Counted from the first letter of the stretch, positions 25,956 to 35,530 are shown. The stretch: DNA of 64,000 bases from Thermohalobaculum xanthum (GCF_016623495.1 NZ_JAEHHL010000006.1:310001-374000); one strand, 5' to 3'. Notes: generated from the letters alone by a model not told the origin. Program-made: numbers and translations.

Positions 25956-26267
25956 GGCGGCATTCCCTGGTTTCGACCGAATATGGATGGAGGACGTTGC
26001 TGGATGCGTGCCCCGCCCCCCGTCTTCATCACGCGGCCCGGTAGCAGCGTCGCTGGTCGGGTAGCTCGCGCACGACCATAACGCGAAAAGCGTGATGTTT
26101 CCATCACGTGGCGCGTCATTGTTCTGATCTTCGCCCAGTCGGCCTCGCGCGACGGTGCATCGGCGCGGCCAGCAATCGTCAGGCACGGAAAGCCCGGCGG
26201 ATGGCCCACGGTTGCCCAAGCGATCCCCCGGGGCGATTCCAGGCCCGCCGAGGGAAGCGGCGTGGCC

Positions 26268-27878
26268 TCAGAACGGGGCGAAGCTTTCGGCGCGGGATCG
26301 GTGCCAGCGGTCGAGGTAGCCGAACTGGTCGTCCTCCTCGCGCAGCAGGAAGCCCTCGGGCAGGTAGGGGTATACCTCCTGGCCCGTGACCATGTTGCGG
26401 TCCTGCTCGCGCATGATCAGGTGGTGGGGCATGAACTCGGACGGGTGGCTCAGGCCTGCGGCGCCGGTCATATCGCCCAGCGCCTTGAGGGTGTTGTGGT
26501 GGAAGCGCGTCACGCGCACGGACTTGCTTTCCACGTCGAGGGCGCGCTGGCGCAGCGGATCCTGGGTGGCGACGCCCACCGGACAGCAGTTGGTGTGGCA
26601 GGCCTGTCCCTGGATGCAGCCGATCGCGAACATGAAGCCGCGCGCCGAGTTCGCCCAGTCCGCCCCCAGCGCGAGCGCCTTGGCGATGTCGAACGACGTC
26701 ACCAGCTTGCCCGACGCGCCCAGCTGCACCCGGTCGCGCAAGCCCGCGCCGCGCAGCGTGTTGTGCGCGAATGTCAGCCCCTCGATCAGCGGCATTCCCA
26801 TGTGGTTTGCGAACTCCAGCGGCGCCGCGCCGGTCCCGCCTTCCTTTCCGTCCACCACGATGAAATCCGGTGCGATGCCGGTCTCGAGCATCGACTTGAC
26901 GATGCACATGAACTCGCGCCGGTGTCCGATGCACAGCTTGAAGCCCACGGGCTTGCCAGACGACAGCTCGCGCAATCGCCCGACGAACGCCATCATCTCG
27001 ACCGGGTTCGAGAAGGCGCTGTGGTTCGCGGGCGAGATGCAGTCGACGCCCATCGGCACGCCGCGCGCCTCGGCGATCTCGGGCGTGATCTTGGAGGCCG
27101 GAAGCATCCCGCCATGGCCCGGCTTGGCGCCCTGGCTCAGCTTGAGCTCGATCATCTTGACCTGCGGGTCCGCGGCCTGTTCGGCGAACCGGTCGGGGTC
27201 GAAGCGGCCCTGCGCGTCGCGGCAGCCGAAATAGCCCGAGCCGATCTCGTAGATCAGGTCCGCGCCGCCCAGGCGGTGATACCGGCTGATGCCGCCCTCG
27301 CCGGTGTCATGCGCGAAGCCGCCCGCCTTCGCGCCCTTGCTCAGCGCGAGGATCGCGTTCGCCGACAAGGCGCCGAAGCTCATCGCCGAGATGTTGTAGA
27401 TCGAGGCGTCGTAAGGCTGCAGGCAGTCGGGCCCGCCGATGGTGACGCGAAAGTCGCAGTTCTCGATATGAACCGGAACGACCGAATGCGTGAGCCATTC
27501 ATAGCCCGCGTCGTAGACACGGTGCCGTGTGCCGAAGGGTCGTTTGTCCTCGACGCCCTTGGCGCGTTGGTAGACGATCGAGCGCTCGTCGCGTGAGAAG
27601 GGCTCCTCGTCCTGGTCGCTTTCGATCAGGTACTGCCGAATCTCGGGGCGGATCCCCTCGAACAGGAAGCGCATGTGACCGACGATCGGGTAGTTTCGCA
27701 GGATCGAGTGCGACGTCTGCAGAAGGTCGGCCACGCCCAGCGCTGCAAGTGCTGCGAATGCCACCGCGGGAAGAAGGAGCCAGCCGTTCCATGCCGCGCC
27801 GACGAGGCACACGAGCGCCAGGACGATGACCGCCGCGAAGACGAAGTACCTTCCCAAGGATTGAAGCTGGTTCATCAT
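26268..27878 (-). CDS. FMN-binding glutamate synthase family protein (GltB2-like)
   Basis: This 536-residue protein has two N-terminal membrane helices (residues about 11-50) before a (beta/alpha)8 glutamate-synthase domain (PF01645). Visible elements are YNISAMSFGALS, HDTGEGGISRYH, IELKLSQGAKPGHGG, GKEGGTGAAP near residue 345 (FMN phosphate site), and the cysteines C421, C427 and C431/C432 in CIQGQACHTNCCPVG that bind a 3Fe-4S type cluster. It lacks the glutaminase domain of true GltB, so it may be an FMN/Fe-S oxidoreductase on other amino acids or amines. Micropeptide 2 starts 220 bases upstream on the same strand. Confidence 0.88.
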   Translation of the reverse strand: MMNQLQSLGRYFVFAAVIVLALVCLVGAAWNGWLLLPAVAFAALAALGVADLLQTSHSILRNYPIVGHMRFLFEGIRPEIRQYLIESDQDEEPFSRDERSIVYQRAKGVEDKRPFGTRHRVYDAGYEWLTHSVVPVHIENCDFRVTIGGPDCLQPYDASIYNISAMSFGALSANAILALSKGAKAGGFAHDTGEGGISRYHRLGGADLIYEIGSGYFGCRDAQGRFDPDRFAEQAADPQVKMIELKLSQGAKPGHGGMLPASKITPEIAEARGVPMGVDCISPANHSAFSNPVEMMAFVGRLRELSSGKPVGFKLCIGHRREFMCIVKSMLETGIAPDFIVVDGKEGGTGAAPLEFANHMGMPLIEGLTFAHNTLRGAGLRDRVQLGASGKLVTSFDIAKALALGADWANSARGFMFAIGCIQGQACHTNCCPVGVATQDPLRQRALDVESKSVRVTRFHHNTLKALGDMTGAAGLSHPSEFMPHHLIMREQDRNMVTGQEVYPYLPEGFLLREEDDQFGYLDRWHRSRAESFAPF

Positions 27879-28101
27879 TTTCCCCCGGGGGCGGCCTCAT
27901 GCTTTGGCCCCAAGGGTTGCATGATCACGACGAGAATCGAAGGAATTCCGGGGGAAGCGGCTGAAGCGGCGGCTTAGGGGGGGCGACGTTCAGCAATGCC
28001 GCGATGCCCGATCTTGCGCACGATTTGGCGCATGGGCGGCAGCGGGCGAGTCACGCGGCGGCGATGCCGGGTCTCCCGGCCGCGGCCGCGGGCGCGGGCC
28101 A

Positions 28102-28170
28102 TCAGACCATGGGCAGCAGACCCATCATCGCGACAAAGCCGACGACGAACGGATAAAAGATGTAGGCCAT
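28102..28170 (-). CDS. 22-residue hydrophobic micropeptide, copy 2
   Basis: ATG at 28170 to TGA at 28102 encodes 22 residues beginning MAYIFYPFVVGFVAMM and ending GLLPMV. It has the same length as copy 1 at 23130-23198 with 14 identical residues, and the changes are conservative (I/V/F, M/L). GGAAGGA lies 9-15 bases before the start. It sits alone between the glutamate-synthase-like gene and the ThDP-enzyme gene, all on the minus strand. A palindrome similar to that of copy 1 lies about 90 bases upstream. Too short for ordinary gene callers; function unknown. Confidence 0.7.
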   Translation of the reverse strand: MAYIFYPFVVGFVAMMGLLPMV

Positions 28171-28250
28171 TTCCGTGTTCCTTCCCGACCGCGGCCCCTG
28201 CCGCCTTGCGTCGATTCGCACCACCATCCTGCAGTCAACGCCGCGCGGCG

Positions 28251-28270
28251 ACTGTGACGGATTTTACAGT
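28251..28270 (-). promoter_or_regulatory. CRP/FNR-like palindrome upstream of micropeptide 2
   Basis: ACTGTGA-CGGATT-TTACAGT pairs in 6 of 7 arm positions and matches TGTGA-N6-TCACA except for one base. Its centre is 90 bases before the micropeptide ATG, nearly the same distance as for copy 1. Confidence 0.5.
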
Positions 28271-28340
28271 GCTTTCAGGCGCCGCTGCGGGGCCGTGCAG
28301 GCCCCTCGGCTCGGTAAGCGGTCGATTGAACGGCGCGGCG

Positions 28341-30074
28341 CTATTCGCCTCGCCGCCTGCGCTCGGCATCGTCCCAGGCGGTCAGGGGCTGGTAGTCCGG
28401 CACGAAGCCGAGGCCCTTCTTCGCGTCCGAGGACACCACGCTTTGCGACGTCACCACGTCGATCAGCGCGGGTGCGTTGGCGATCGCGCGCTCGAGGGCG
28501 CCGGCAAGGTCCTCGGCCCGCTCGACCCGCTCGCCATGGGCGCCCAGCGCGCGGGCCATGCCGGCATAATCGGAGTGCCGCAGCGTGGTGCCGACGACGC
28601 GGCCGCCGTAATTCGCCTCCTGGTCATAGCGCTCGATGTTCCAGGCGGCATTGTTCGAGACGATGAAGACCGCCTTCGCGCCATGGCGGACCGCGGTGTC
28701 GATTTCCATCGCGTTGATGCCAAAGGCGCCGTCGCCATTGATCGAGATCACCTGCCGCCCCGGAAGGGCAAGCGCCGCCGCGACCGCGTAGGGTACGCCC
28801 ACGCCCAGGCATCCGAAGGCGCCGGCATCCATGTAGGTGCGCGACTCCAGACCGACGCGCGCGAAGCTCAGCAGGTCGCCGCCATCCGCGATCCCGATGT
28901 GGTCGGGGTCGGCCGCCTCGCGGATTGCCTCGAAGATCGCGAGCGGATGGATCTTGCCGTCGTCGCCTGTCCGGGGCGTGGCGGCCCGGCTGCCCGCCGA
29001 GGTGCGCTCGAGGTGCCGTTGCCGCAGCCCCCCGGTCCAGTCCGTGTCGGCCGCGGGCTTGCGGTTGCCGCTCGCCTCGACCATCGCGGCAAGCGCGAGG
29101 GCCGGATCGGCCAGCAGTTCAGGCGCGCCGCGCCGGTTGTCGACCAGCTCGCCCGCCGTGTCGGCGATCCGCACGAAACGCGCGTCGGGGAACACCGCCG
29201 GCGAGCCGTAGCCAAGCTGGTAGTCGAGCTTGCGACCGATCACCAGCACCGCGTCCGCCTCGGTCATCGCCGCCGCGCGCATCGCGCCCACCACGGAGGG
29301 ATGCTCGGCGGGGACGAGGCCCCGGCTTTCCTGCGTGTCGAGATAGACGGCGCCGCTCGCGTCGAGGAAGCGGACCAGTTCCGCGCTGGCGTTGCGCGCG
29401 CCCCGTCCGGTGATCACCAGCGGGCGCTTCGCGTTCCACATCACGTCGACCGCTTCGGCCATCGCCTCGGGGTCGGGCGTGATCCGACGTGCCGGCTTGG
29501 GGCGCATCCAGTCATCGAGCACCAGTTGTGGGGGTACATGGCTGCGCAGCACGTCGGTCGGGATCTCGATGTAGGCGGGTCCCGGCTCGCCCAGGTCGCC
29601 CATGGCGCGCGCAACCGCCTCGTCCATCTCGCGGATCACCTGCTCGGGCACCCGGGCCGTGCGGGAATAGCGGCAGACGGGGCGCAGGATGTCGACATGG
29701 GGGATGTCCTGCAGCGGTCCCATGTTCGCCTGCGGCCGCGAGGTGCAGCCGCCGATCAGCAGCACCGGCATGCGCGCAAGCGACGCGTTCGCCATCCCGG
29801 TCACGGTATTGGTCACGCCGGGTCCCGCGGTCACCATGCACACGCCCAGGGCGCCCGTCAGCTCGGCGTGGGCGTGCGCCATGTGCACCGCCGCGCCCTC
29901 GTCGCGCACGTCGATGATGCGGATGCCCAGGCGCGCGACGTGATCCCAGATCGGCTGGATATGCCCGCCCTGCAAGCCGAAGATGCGGTCGACGCCGCGG
30001 GCCTTGAGGAAACGCGCGATCCATGCCGCGCAGGCCTGCTCGTTACTGTTCAGATCGTTGACCGGCGCCGCCAT
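28341..30074 (-). CDS. Acetolactate-synthase-like ThDP-dependent enzyme
   Basis: This 577-residue protein has the three-domain ThDP fold. The catalytic glutamate E59 lies in [19 protein letters not shown]. The central domain carries [20 protein letters not shown]. The ThDP motif [19 protein letters not shown] ends about 28 residues later in NNAAWN. The GGH at residues 36-38 replaces the usual VPG/YPG loop before the catalytic site. No FAD-binding signature is obvious, so decarboxylase or lyase activity (benzoylformate/oxalyl-CoA decarboxylase-like) is as likely as acetolactate synthesis. It is third in an operon with a GntR regulator and an acyl-CoA ligase, so the substrate may be a 2-oxoacid or acyl-CoA made by that pathway. 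Confidence 0.85.
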   Translation of the reverse strand: MAAPVNDLNSNEQACAAWIARFLKARGVDRIFGLQGGHIQPIWDHVARLGIRIIDVRDEGAAVHMAHAHAELTGALGVCMVTAGPGVTNTVTGMANASLARMPVLLIGGCTSRPQANMGPLQDIPHVDILRPVCRYSRTARVPEQVIREMDEAVARAMGDLGEPGPAYIEIPTDVLRSHVPPQLVLDDWMRPKPARRITPDPEAMAEAVDVMWNAKRPLVITGRGARNASAELVRFLDASGAVYLDTQESRGLVPAEHPSVVGAMRAAAMTEADAVLVIGRKLDYQLGYGSPAVFPDARFVRIADTAGELVDNRRGAPELLADPALALAAMVEASGNRKPAADTDWTGGLRQRHLERTSAGSRAATPRTGDDGKIHPLAIFEAIREAADPDHIGIADGGDLLSFARVGLESRTYMDAGAFGCLGVGVPYAVAAALALPGRQVISINGDGAFGINAMEIDTAVRHGAKAVFIVSNNAAWNIERYDQEANYGGRVVGTTLRHSDYAGMARALGAHGERVERAEDLAGALERAIANAPALIDVVTSQSVVSSDAKKGLGFVPDYQPLTAWDDAERRRRGE

Positions 30075-30116
30075 GGCATCTCTCCCTATGGTGTCTCGTG
30101 TGTCCGTGGTCTTGTG

Positions 30117-31682
30117 TCAGGCGCGCGGGGCTTCCGCGCCGAAGCGGGCGCGCAGCTCGCGATGAAGCACCTTGCCGGTCGCGGTGCGCGGCATCTCGGC
30201 GGCGGCGATGATCGAGATCGACCGCGGGCGCTTGAAGCCCGCGATGCGCGCGCGGCACCAGTCGATCAGTTCGGCCTCGGTCGCCTCGGCTCCCGCGTGC
30301 AGCACGACGACGCCATGCACGCGTTCGCCCCATTTTTCGTCCGGCAGGCCGATAACGGCCACGTCCATCACCTTCGGGCAGGCACCGAGCACCTCCTCGA
30401 CCTCGGACGGATAGACGTTCTCGCCGCCCGAGATGATCATGTTCTTCTTGCGGTCGATCAGCTTGATGAAGCCATCCGGCGTGCGCAGGGCCATGTCGCC
30501 GACCGAGCAGTAGTCACCGCGGAACGCCTCGGCCGTCTTCTCGGGGCGCTTCCAGTAGCCCTCGAAGGTGTAGGGGTTGCTTGAGAAGAGCTCGCCCGGC
30601 TCGCCGTCCGGCACCTCTGCGCCATGCTCGTCCAGAAGCCGGATAGGGGCCGAGCCGACGCATTCGCGCCCGACCGTGCCCAGATGGGTGAACTGCTCGT
30701 CGGGATGGAGCATGGTCACCCAGCCCGCCTCGCTCGAGCCATAGAGCTCGAAGAGGCCGGATGCCGGAAACATCTCCATAACCTGCCGCTTGGTGTCGGC
30801 ACGCGCCGGGGCGGACGAGATCATCAGCTTCGACACCCGCTCGAGCGGCACCGTCCCGCGCTCGGCCGCCGACAGGCCCAGCATCATGATGTAATGGGTC
30901 GGCACCAGCGAGGTGAAGGTTGCGCAGGTTTCGCCCAGCGCACGCAGGCAGTGCTCGGGGTCGAAGCTGCGCCGCGAATAGATGCTGACCGCAGCCCCGC
31001 AATAGGCGAAGGACGAGAAGAAGTAGAGCGAGTTCGCATGGCACATCGGCATGACCAGCAGCGCGTCGTCGCGCCGGCCGAGGCCGAGCTCGATCTCGGT
31101 CACCAGCGACAGAAGCGCCCCATTGCGATGGTTGCGAACCACGCCCTTGGGGTTGCCGGTGGTGCCCGAGGTGTACATCAGCGTCCACGGGTCGAAGGCC
31201 GAGATATGCTGATCGGGCTCGGCATCGCTGGCGCGGCTCAGCAGGTCCTCGTAGTCGAGCCAGCCTGCGGGGCAGGGGCCGCCGAAAAGGATCATGTTGC
31301 GCGCGGGCACGGACAGAAGGTCCCGCGACTCCTCGATCACGTCCTGGAGGTCGGCCTGCGCGATGAGTGCCGAGGCCTCGGCGTCCGTGATGCAGAAGGC
31401 GCACTCCGCCGCGGTCAGGCGGAAGTTGATCGGCACCGCGATCAGACCCGCCTTGGCGACGGCGGCATAGATCTCGGCCCATTCCAGGCAGTTGTAGGCC
31501 AGCACGGCCACGCGCTCGCCCTTGGCCAGCCCAAGCCCGAGAAGCGCGTTGGCAAGGCGGCAGGCGCGCCGGTTCCAGTCGCGGAACGTCAGCGAGCGCT
31601 CGAGGTCCCGCGCCCCCAGCCTGTCCGGCTGAAGGCGGGCATGCACGCTGAGGCTCTGTCCGAGGGTCAGCAAATCCTTCAT
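30117..31682 (-). CDS. AMP-forming acyl-CoA synthetase
   Basis: This 521-residue ANL-superfamily enzyme has the P-loop LMYTSGTTGNPKGVVRNH (A3), LFELYGSSEAGWVTML (A5), GYWKRPEKTAEAFRGDYCSVGDMA (A7) and LIDRKKNMIISGGENVYPSEVE (A8). The C-terminal TGKVLHREL (A10) carries the catalytic lysine. It activates a carboxylic acid as acyl-AMP and transfers it to CoA; the substrate is not readable. Its ATG overlaps the stop of the GntR gene by four bases (ATGA) and the ThDP-enzyme gene follows 42 bases after its end. The three form one operon. Confidence 0.92.
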   Translation of the reverse strand: MKDLLTLGQSLSVHARLQPDRLGARDLERSLTFRDWNRRACRLANALLGLGLAKGERVAVLAYNCLEWAEIYAAVAKAGLIAVPINFRLTAAECAFCITDAEASALIAQADLQDVIEESRDLLSVPARNMILFGGPCPAGWLDYEDLLSRASDAEPDQHISAFDPWTLMYTSGTTGNPKGVVRNHRNGALLSLVTEIELGLGRRDDALLVMPMCHANSLYFFSSFAYCGAAVSIYSRRSFDPEHCLRALGETCATFTSLVPTHYIMMLGLSAAERGTVPLERVSKLMISSAPARADTKRQVMEMFPASGLFELYGSSEAGWVTMLHPDEQFTHLGTVGRECVGSAPIRLLDEHGAEVPDGEPGELFSSNPYTFEGYWKRPEKTAEAFRGDYCSVGDMALRTPDGFIKLIDRKKNMIISGGENVYPSEVEEVLGACPKVMDVAVIGLPDEKWGERVHGVVVLHAGAEATEAELIDWCRARIAGFKRPRSISIIAAAEMPRTATGKVLHRELRARFGAEAPRA

Positions 31683-32425
31683 CGGTCGGCGTCCTTTCCC
31701 GACACCGGTTGCGCGTTGCCGGCCACGCCGGCCTCGCGCCCGTCCGCCTGACCCGAAAGCGCGGCGCTCAGCCGCCTCGCGGCACGCTCGACATGGGCCG
31801 TGGCGCGGGCAGCGGCCTCGTCGGCGTTGCCCGCCACCACCGCGTCGAGAATCTCGGCATGCTGCTCCCAGATCGAGCCGCCATCCTCTGCGTGCCGCAG
31901 CACGTCGCCCATCACGCGGCGAAGGTAGCGCCAGTGCGGCTCGGCTGTCGCGGCGACGAGGCCATTGCCCGAGACCTCGTAGAGATACCGGTGGAAGGCG
32001 ACATCGCGCTCGACCATTCGCGGGATGTCGCCTGCGGCCGTCGCAGTCTCACCCGCCGCGATGATCTCGCTGCCCCCGCGGCCGATCTCGCGCGCGACTT
32101 CCTGTGCCGCCGCGGCGCGACTGGCCGCGAGCCGCGCGGCAAGCGCGTCGAGCGCGGCGCGGACCTCGTAGCGCTCGCGCATCGCGTCGAGGTCGAGCGG
32201 CGCGACGCAAAGCCCGCGCCCGCCGATCTCCTGCACCAGCCCATCGCTCTTGAGGAGCGCCATCGCCTGCTGGATCGGCTGGCGCGAGACGCCGAGCCTG
32301 GCCGCCAGTTGCTCCTGCACCAGGTGCGTGCCGGGCGTGAGGGCGCCGGTGCAGATCTGGTCGAGGATCGCCTGATAGGTCTGCTCGGTTCGGCTGGGTG
32401 TGGGCGGTATGGGTTTCATGTCCAT
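31679..32425 (-). CDS. GntR-family regulator (FCD type)
   Basis: This 248-residue protein has an N-terminal winged helix (QTYQAILDQICTGALTPGT, then LAARLGVSRQPIQQAMALLK, residues about 14-70). A C-terminal all-helical FCD ligand domain follows, with VERDVAFHRYLYEVSGN and the histidines that often bind a metal near residue 150-210. It heads the operon with the ligase and ThDP enzyme and probably responds to their substrate. An ATG at 32419 is a close alternative start. A perfect 15-bp palindrome lies directly upstream and suggests autoregulation. Confidence 0.9.
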   Translation of the reverse strand: MDMKPIPPTPSRTEQTYQAILDQICTGALTPGTHLVQEQLAARLGVSRQPIQQAMALLKSDGLVQEIGGRGLCVAPLDLDAMRERYEVRAALDALAARLAASRAAAAQEVAREIGRGGSEIIAAGETATAAGDIPRMVERDVAFHRYLYEVSGNGLVAATAEPHWRYLRRVMGDVLRHAEDGGSIWEQHAEILDAVVAGNADEAAARATAHVERAARRLSAALSGQADGREAGVAGNAQPVSGKDADR

Positions 32426-32431
32426 GAACTC

Positions 32432-32446
32432 TGAATTCAGAATTCA
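32432..32446 (-). promoter_or_regulatory. Candidate GntR operator
   Basis: TGAATTC-A-GAATTCA is a perfect palindrome with a one-base centre, 7 bases upstream of the GntR start codon. Its position across the expected promoter/ribosome-site region fits autorepression. Confidence 0.55.
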
Positions 32447-32689
32447 ATACGCCGATGCCGATCGCGAGTCAACGCGTCTTGCGCGCCGCGCCCCGACCGG
32501 ATTGTCATGGACGGACATGCGACGAGGCCGGGAAGGCGCGAGAGCAATGCGTTCATCCCCGGCGGCCGGCCGTCATCGATGCTTGCGCAAGGGTGGAAGA
32601 ATGAGGGACGACGACCCGGATCCCCGGAAGCAGCGAAACCCGTGCCGTAGTGGCCGTCGCATGGGCTGGCATTGCGCGGGCTGCGTCCG

Positions 32690-34381
32690 ATGACCGAGGG
32701 ATTCGACCGTTTCGATCTCTGGACCGGCCTCTTCGGCGGGCTCGCCTTCTTCCTGTTCGGGCTCGACCTGCTGACGCGCGCCCTCAAGCGCGCCGCCGGC
32801 GACCAGATGCGGGATCTGCTGGGCAAGGTCATGCGCAACCGTTTCGCCGGCGCGGCGATGGGGGCGGTGGTGACGGGGATCGTGAACTCGTCCTCGGTGA
32901 CCACCGTCATCCTGGTTGGTTTCATCTCGGCGGGCATCATGTCGATGGCCCAGAGCGTCAGCATCATCATGGGCGCGAACATCGGCAGCACCTTCACCGC
33001 CCAGATCCTCGCCTTCGACGTCAGCCGCTTCGCCCTGCCGATGATCACGCTGGGCTTCCTGACAAGCTTCCTGTCGCGTGACGAGACCTGGCAGGATCTC
33101 GGCTCCATGCTGCTCGGGGCAGGGCTCGTCTTCTACGGCATGGGGGTGATGAGCGCGGCGATGGCGCCGCTGCGCGAGATGCCCGCCTTCGTCGATTTCA
33201 TCGGCAGCATCGAGGATCCGCTTCCGGCGGTGCTGGTGGGCGCGCTCTTCACCGCAATCGTGCAATCCTCGGCGGCGACGACCGGTATCGTCATCGTGCT
33301 TGCCGGGCAGGGGCTGATGTCGCTCGAGGCCGCGATCGCCGTCGCGCTGGGGGCCAATATCGGCACCTGCGCGACGGCGGGGCTCGCCTCGATCGGCAAG
33401 CCGCGCGAGGCGGTGCGCGCCGCGGTGGTGCACGTGCTCTTCAACGTGGTGGGGGTGCTGATCTGGATCGCCCTCATCCCCGAGCTTGCCGGATTCGTGC
33501 GCTCGATCTCGCCCGATGGGGGCTCGGGCGGCGGCGCATACGCGGCGGCCGAGGCCGTGCCGCGCCAGGTGGCGAACGCGCATACCATCTTCAACGTCGC
33601 CAATACCCTGATCCTGATCGGCTTCACCCGCCAGATCGCGCGGTTCGTCGAATGGCTGGTGCCGGACCGCCCGGTCTCGGCCGAACAGCCGCTCGCGCCA
33701 AAGTTCCTCGACGAGAGCCTGCTCTCGACCCCGGCGATGGCGCTGCACAACGCGCGCTTCGAGATCGGGCGGATGGGCGAATACGTGGCTGAGATGCTCG
33801 AGCGCGCGCTGCCCGCGGCGGTCGCCAACTCGCGCGTGGCGCTGAGTGACCTTGCCGCTCTCGACGCGCCGGTGGACCGGCTGCATCGTGCCTTGCTCGA
33901 CTACCTGGGGTGCGTCTCGCTCAGCGCCCTGACCGCCGAGCAGGCCGAGGAACTGATGCAGCTGGTCGAAGTCGCCAACGACCTCGAGCACGTCGCCGAT
34001 CATGTCGCCACCGACATCGTGACCTCGGCCCGGAAACGCATCGACGAGCGCTCGAATATCGCGCCCGACGCCATCAAGCGCATCGCGCAATACCATGCTC
34101 AGGTCGCGCGCGCGCTGCGCGAGGCCGTGCAGGCGGTCGTGGACGAGGACGCCGAGGCCGCGACCAAGGTCCGGCAGATGAAGCGCGAGGTAAGCGACGT
34201 CGCTCACCAGATCAGCCGCGAGCGTTTCAGGACGATGCCGCATGGCGCGGGTGCCAGCATGGGCGGCTATGTGCGCGAGGTCGAACTGCTGGAAATCCTC
34301 GACGGCGTGTTCAAGATCGCGCGCCGCATTGCGCGCAGCCAGATCGGGGATCGCGCCGTTCGGGTCGACGAGGCCGATTGA
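32690..34381 (+). CDS. Na/Pi cotransporter family protein with PhoU-like domain
   Basis: This protein of about 563 residues has eight or so membrane helices in two repeated halves. These contain the QSS/NSSSVTT motifs of the family (GIVNSSSVTTVILVGF and AIVQSSAATTGIVIVL, residues about 65 and 195), each followed by GANIGT(C/S). The C-terminal 200 residues are helical and PhoU-like (VANDLEHVADHVATDI). It takes up phosphate with sodium or exports it to limit intracellular phosphate; direction is not clear from sequence. I choose the ATG at 32690; a TTG at 32672 is less likely. It stands alone. Confidence 0.9.
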   Translation: MTEGFDRFDLWTGLFGGLAFFLFGLDLLTRALKRAAGDQMRDLLGKVMRNRFAGAAMGAVVTGIVNSSSVTTVILVGFISAGIMSMAQSVSIIMGANIGSTFTAQILAFDVSRFALPMITLGFLTSFLSRDETWQDLGSMLLGAGLVFYGMGVMSAAMAPLREMPAFVDFIGSIEDPLPAVLVGALFTAIVQSSAATTGIVIVLAGQGLMSLEAAIAVALGANIGTCATAGLASIGKPREAVRAAVVHVLFNVVGVLIWIALIPELAGFVRSISPDGGSGGGAYAAAEAVPRQVANAHTIFNVANTLILIGFTRQIARFVEWLVPDRPVSAEQPLAPKFLDESLLSTPAMALHNARFEIGRMGEYVAEMLERALPAAVANSRVALSDLAALDAPVDRLHRALLDYLGCVSLSALTAEQAEELMQLVEVANDLEHVADHVATDIVTSARKRIDERSNIAPDAIKRIAQYHAQVARALREAVQAVVDEDAEAATKVRQMKREVSDVAHQISRERFRTMPHGAGASMGGYVREVELLEILDGVFKIARRIARSQIGDRAVRVDEAD

Positions 34382-34384
34382 GGC

Positions 34385-35296
34385 TCAAGCGGCAGCAGCG
34401 CCGTCCGCGCGGAAAGGCGCAAGGCTGTCGAGGAAGGTCTCGAGGAACTCCAGCGTGATCATCGAGGCGCGTGAATGCGTCGGCCGCAGCAGCGCCAGCC
34501 GGTGCGGCACCGCCGGGCGGAAGGGGCGGATCGTCAGCCCGCGATCCTCGTAGCCGCGCGCGTCCATCTCGCTCACGACCGACACGCCCGCGCCCTCGGC
34601 CACCAGCATGCAGGCGGCGGTGAACTGGCGCGTCTCGATCACGCCGGGGATCTGAACCCTTCGGGCGGCGAAGGCCTCGCTCAGTTCGCGGAAGAAGACG
34701 CTGTCGCGCCGGGTGTGGATCATCCTCTCGCCGGCCAGATCCTCGGGCCAAACTTCGCTGCGGGCCTCGAGCTCGTGCCCGCGCGGCAGGATGCAGACGG
34801 TGCGCATCGCCACGGTCTTGCACTCGACCGCCGGGTGTCCCTCGAAGCCGTCGGTGATGCCGCAGTCGTACTGCTCCCCGATGATCCATTCGAGGATGCG
34901 TTCGGGCCGGTCCGGCTCGAGCGTGACGCTCACGCCGGGCCGGTCGCTCAGGAAGCGCGCCAGCACCGCGGGCAGATGGCTCGTGGCGAAGCCGGGCAGG
35001 CAGGCGATCCGCAGATGCCCCGTCTTGCGCGCCGAAAGCTCCTGCGTCAGCTGGTGGATGTGGTCGATCCCGTCCAGCAGGCGCGCGACCTCGCGCAGCA
35101 GATAGCGTGCCTCCTGTGTCGGCACCAGCCGGCCGCCCTGGCGCTCGAAGAGCGGGAAGCCGACGGTCTCGGAAAAGCTCGCGAGCAGGCGGCTGACGGC
35201 GGGCTGCGAGATATCGAGCTGCTGGGCGGCGCGGGTCATGCTGCCGGCCTGCGCGACCGCGCGGAAGGCCTCGAGCTGGCGCAGTCGGATGGTCAT
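34385..35296 (-). CDS. LysR-family regulator
   Basis: This 303-residue protein has an N-terminal winged helix-turn-helix (IRLRQLEAFRAVAQAGSMTRAAQQLDISQPAVSRLLASF). The effector domain starts near residue 90 (GHLRIACLPGFA). It is divergent from ugpB, which is 234 bases away, and converges on the Na/Pi gene with three bases between ends. Its likely target is the ugp operon, with glycerol-3-phosphate or a related compound as inducer; this is an inference from position only. Confidence 0.9.
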   Translation of the reverse strand: MTIRLRQLEAFRAVAQAGSMTRAAQQLDISQPAVSRLLASFSETVGFPLFERQGGRLVPTQEARYLLREVARLLDGIDHIHQLTQELSARKTGHLRIACLPGFATSHLPAVLARFLSDRPGVSVTLEPDRPERILEWIIGEQYDCGITDGFEGHPAVECKTVAMRTVCILPRGHELEARSEVWPEDLAGERMIHTRRDSVFFRELSEAFAARRVQIPGVIETRQFTAACMLVAEGAGVSVVSEMDARGYEDRGLTIRPFRPAVPHRLALLRPTHSRASMITLEFLETFLDSLAPFRADGAAAA

Positions 35297-35381
35297 GGTC
35301 GTCCTCGCGTGGCGGGTCCGTCATGCCGGGACGAAAGGGGCGCCCGCGGTCGTCAGGCAGGCGCGTCCCGCGATCAAATTT

Positions 35382-35396
35382 ATAATACAGCATTAT
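35382..35396. promoter_or_regulatory. Candidate LysR box between LysR gene and ugpB
   Basis: ATAAT-ACAGC-ATTAT is a perfect 5-bp inverted repeat with a five-base centre, inside the only AT-rich patch of the divergent region. It fits the T-N11-A palindrome form typical of LysR sites. A second short palindrome, ATGA-TTG-TCAT, follows about 30 bases on. Confidence 0.45.
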
Positions 35397-35530
35397 TACA
35401 CGGAAGCGGAAAATCGGTTTGTATTATGATTGTCATCATGCTTCGATAACTTCCGTGCACACAGAGTCGCGGCCGGTCCCGGCGGCGGCTCTGGCATTCG
35501 TGCTCCAACAAGGATTCGGGGAGAGAAGGT

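Noticed and set aside
27996-30584. 862-codon plus-strand ORF
   Set aside because: Antisense to micropeptide 2 and the ThDP enzyme. The product is Arg/His/Gly-rich and has no motif.
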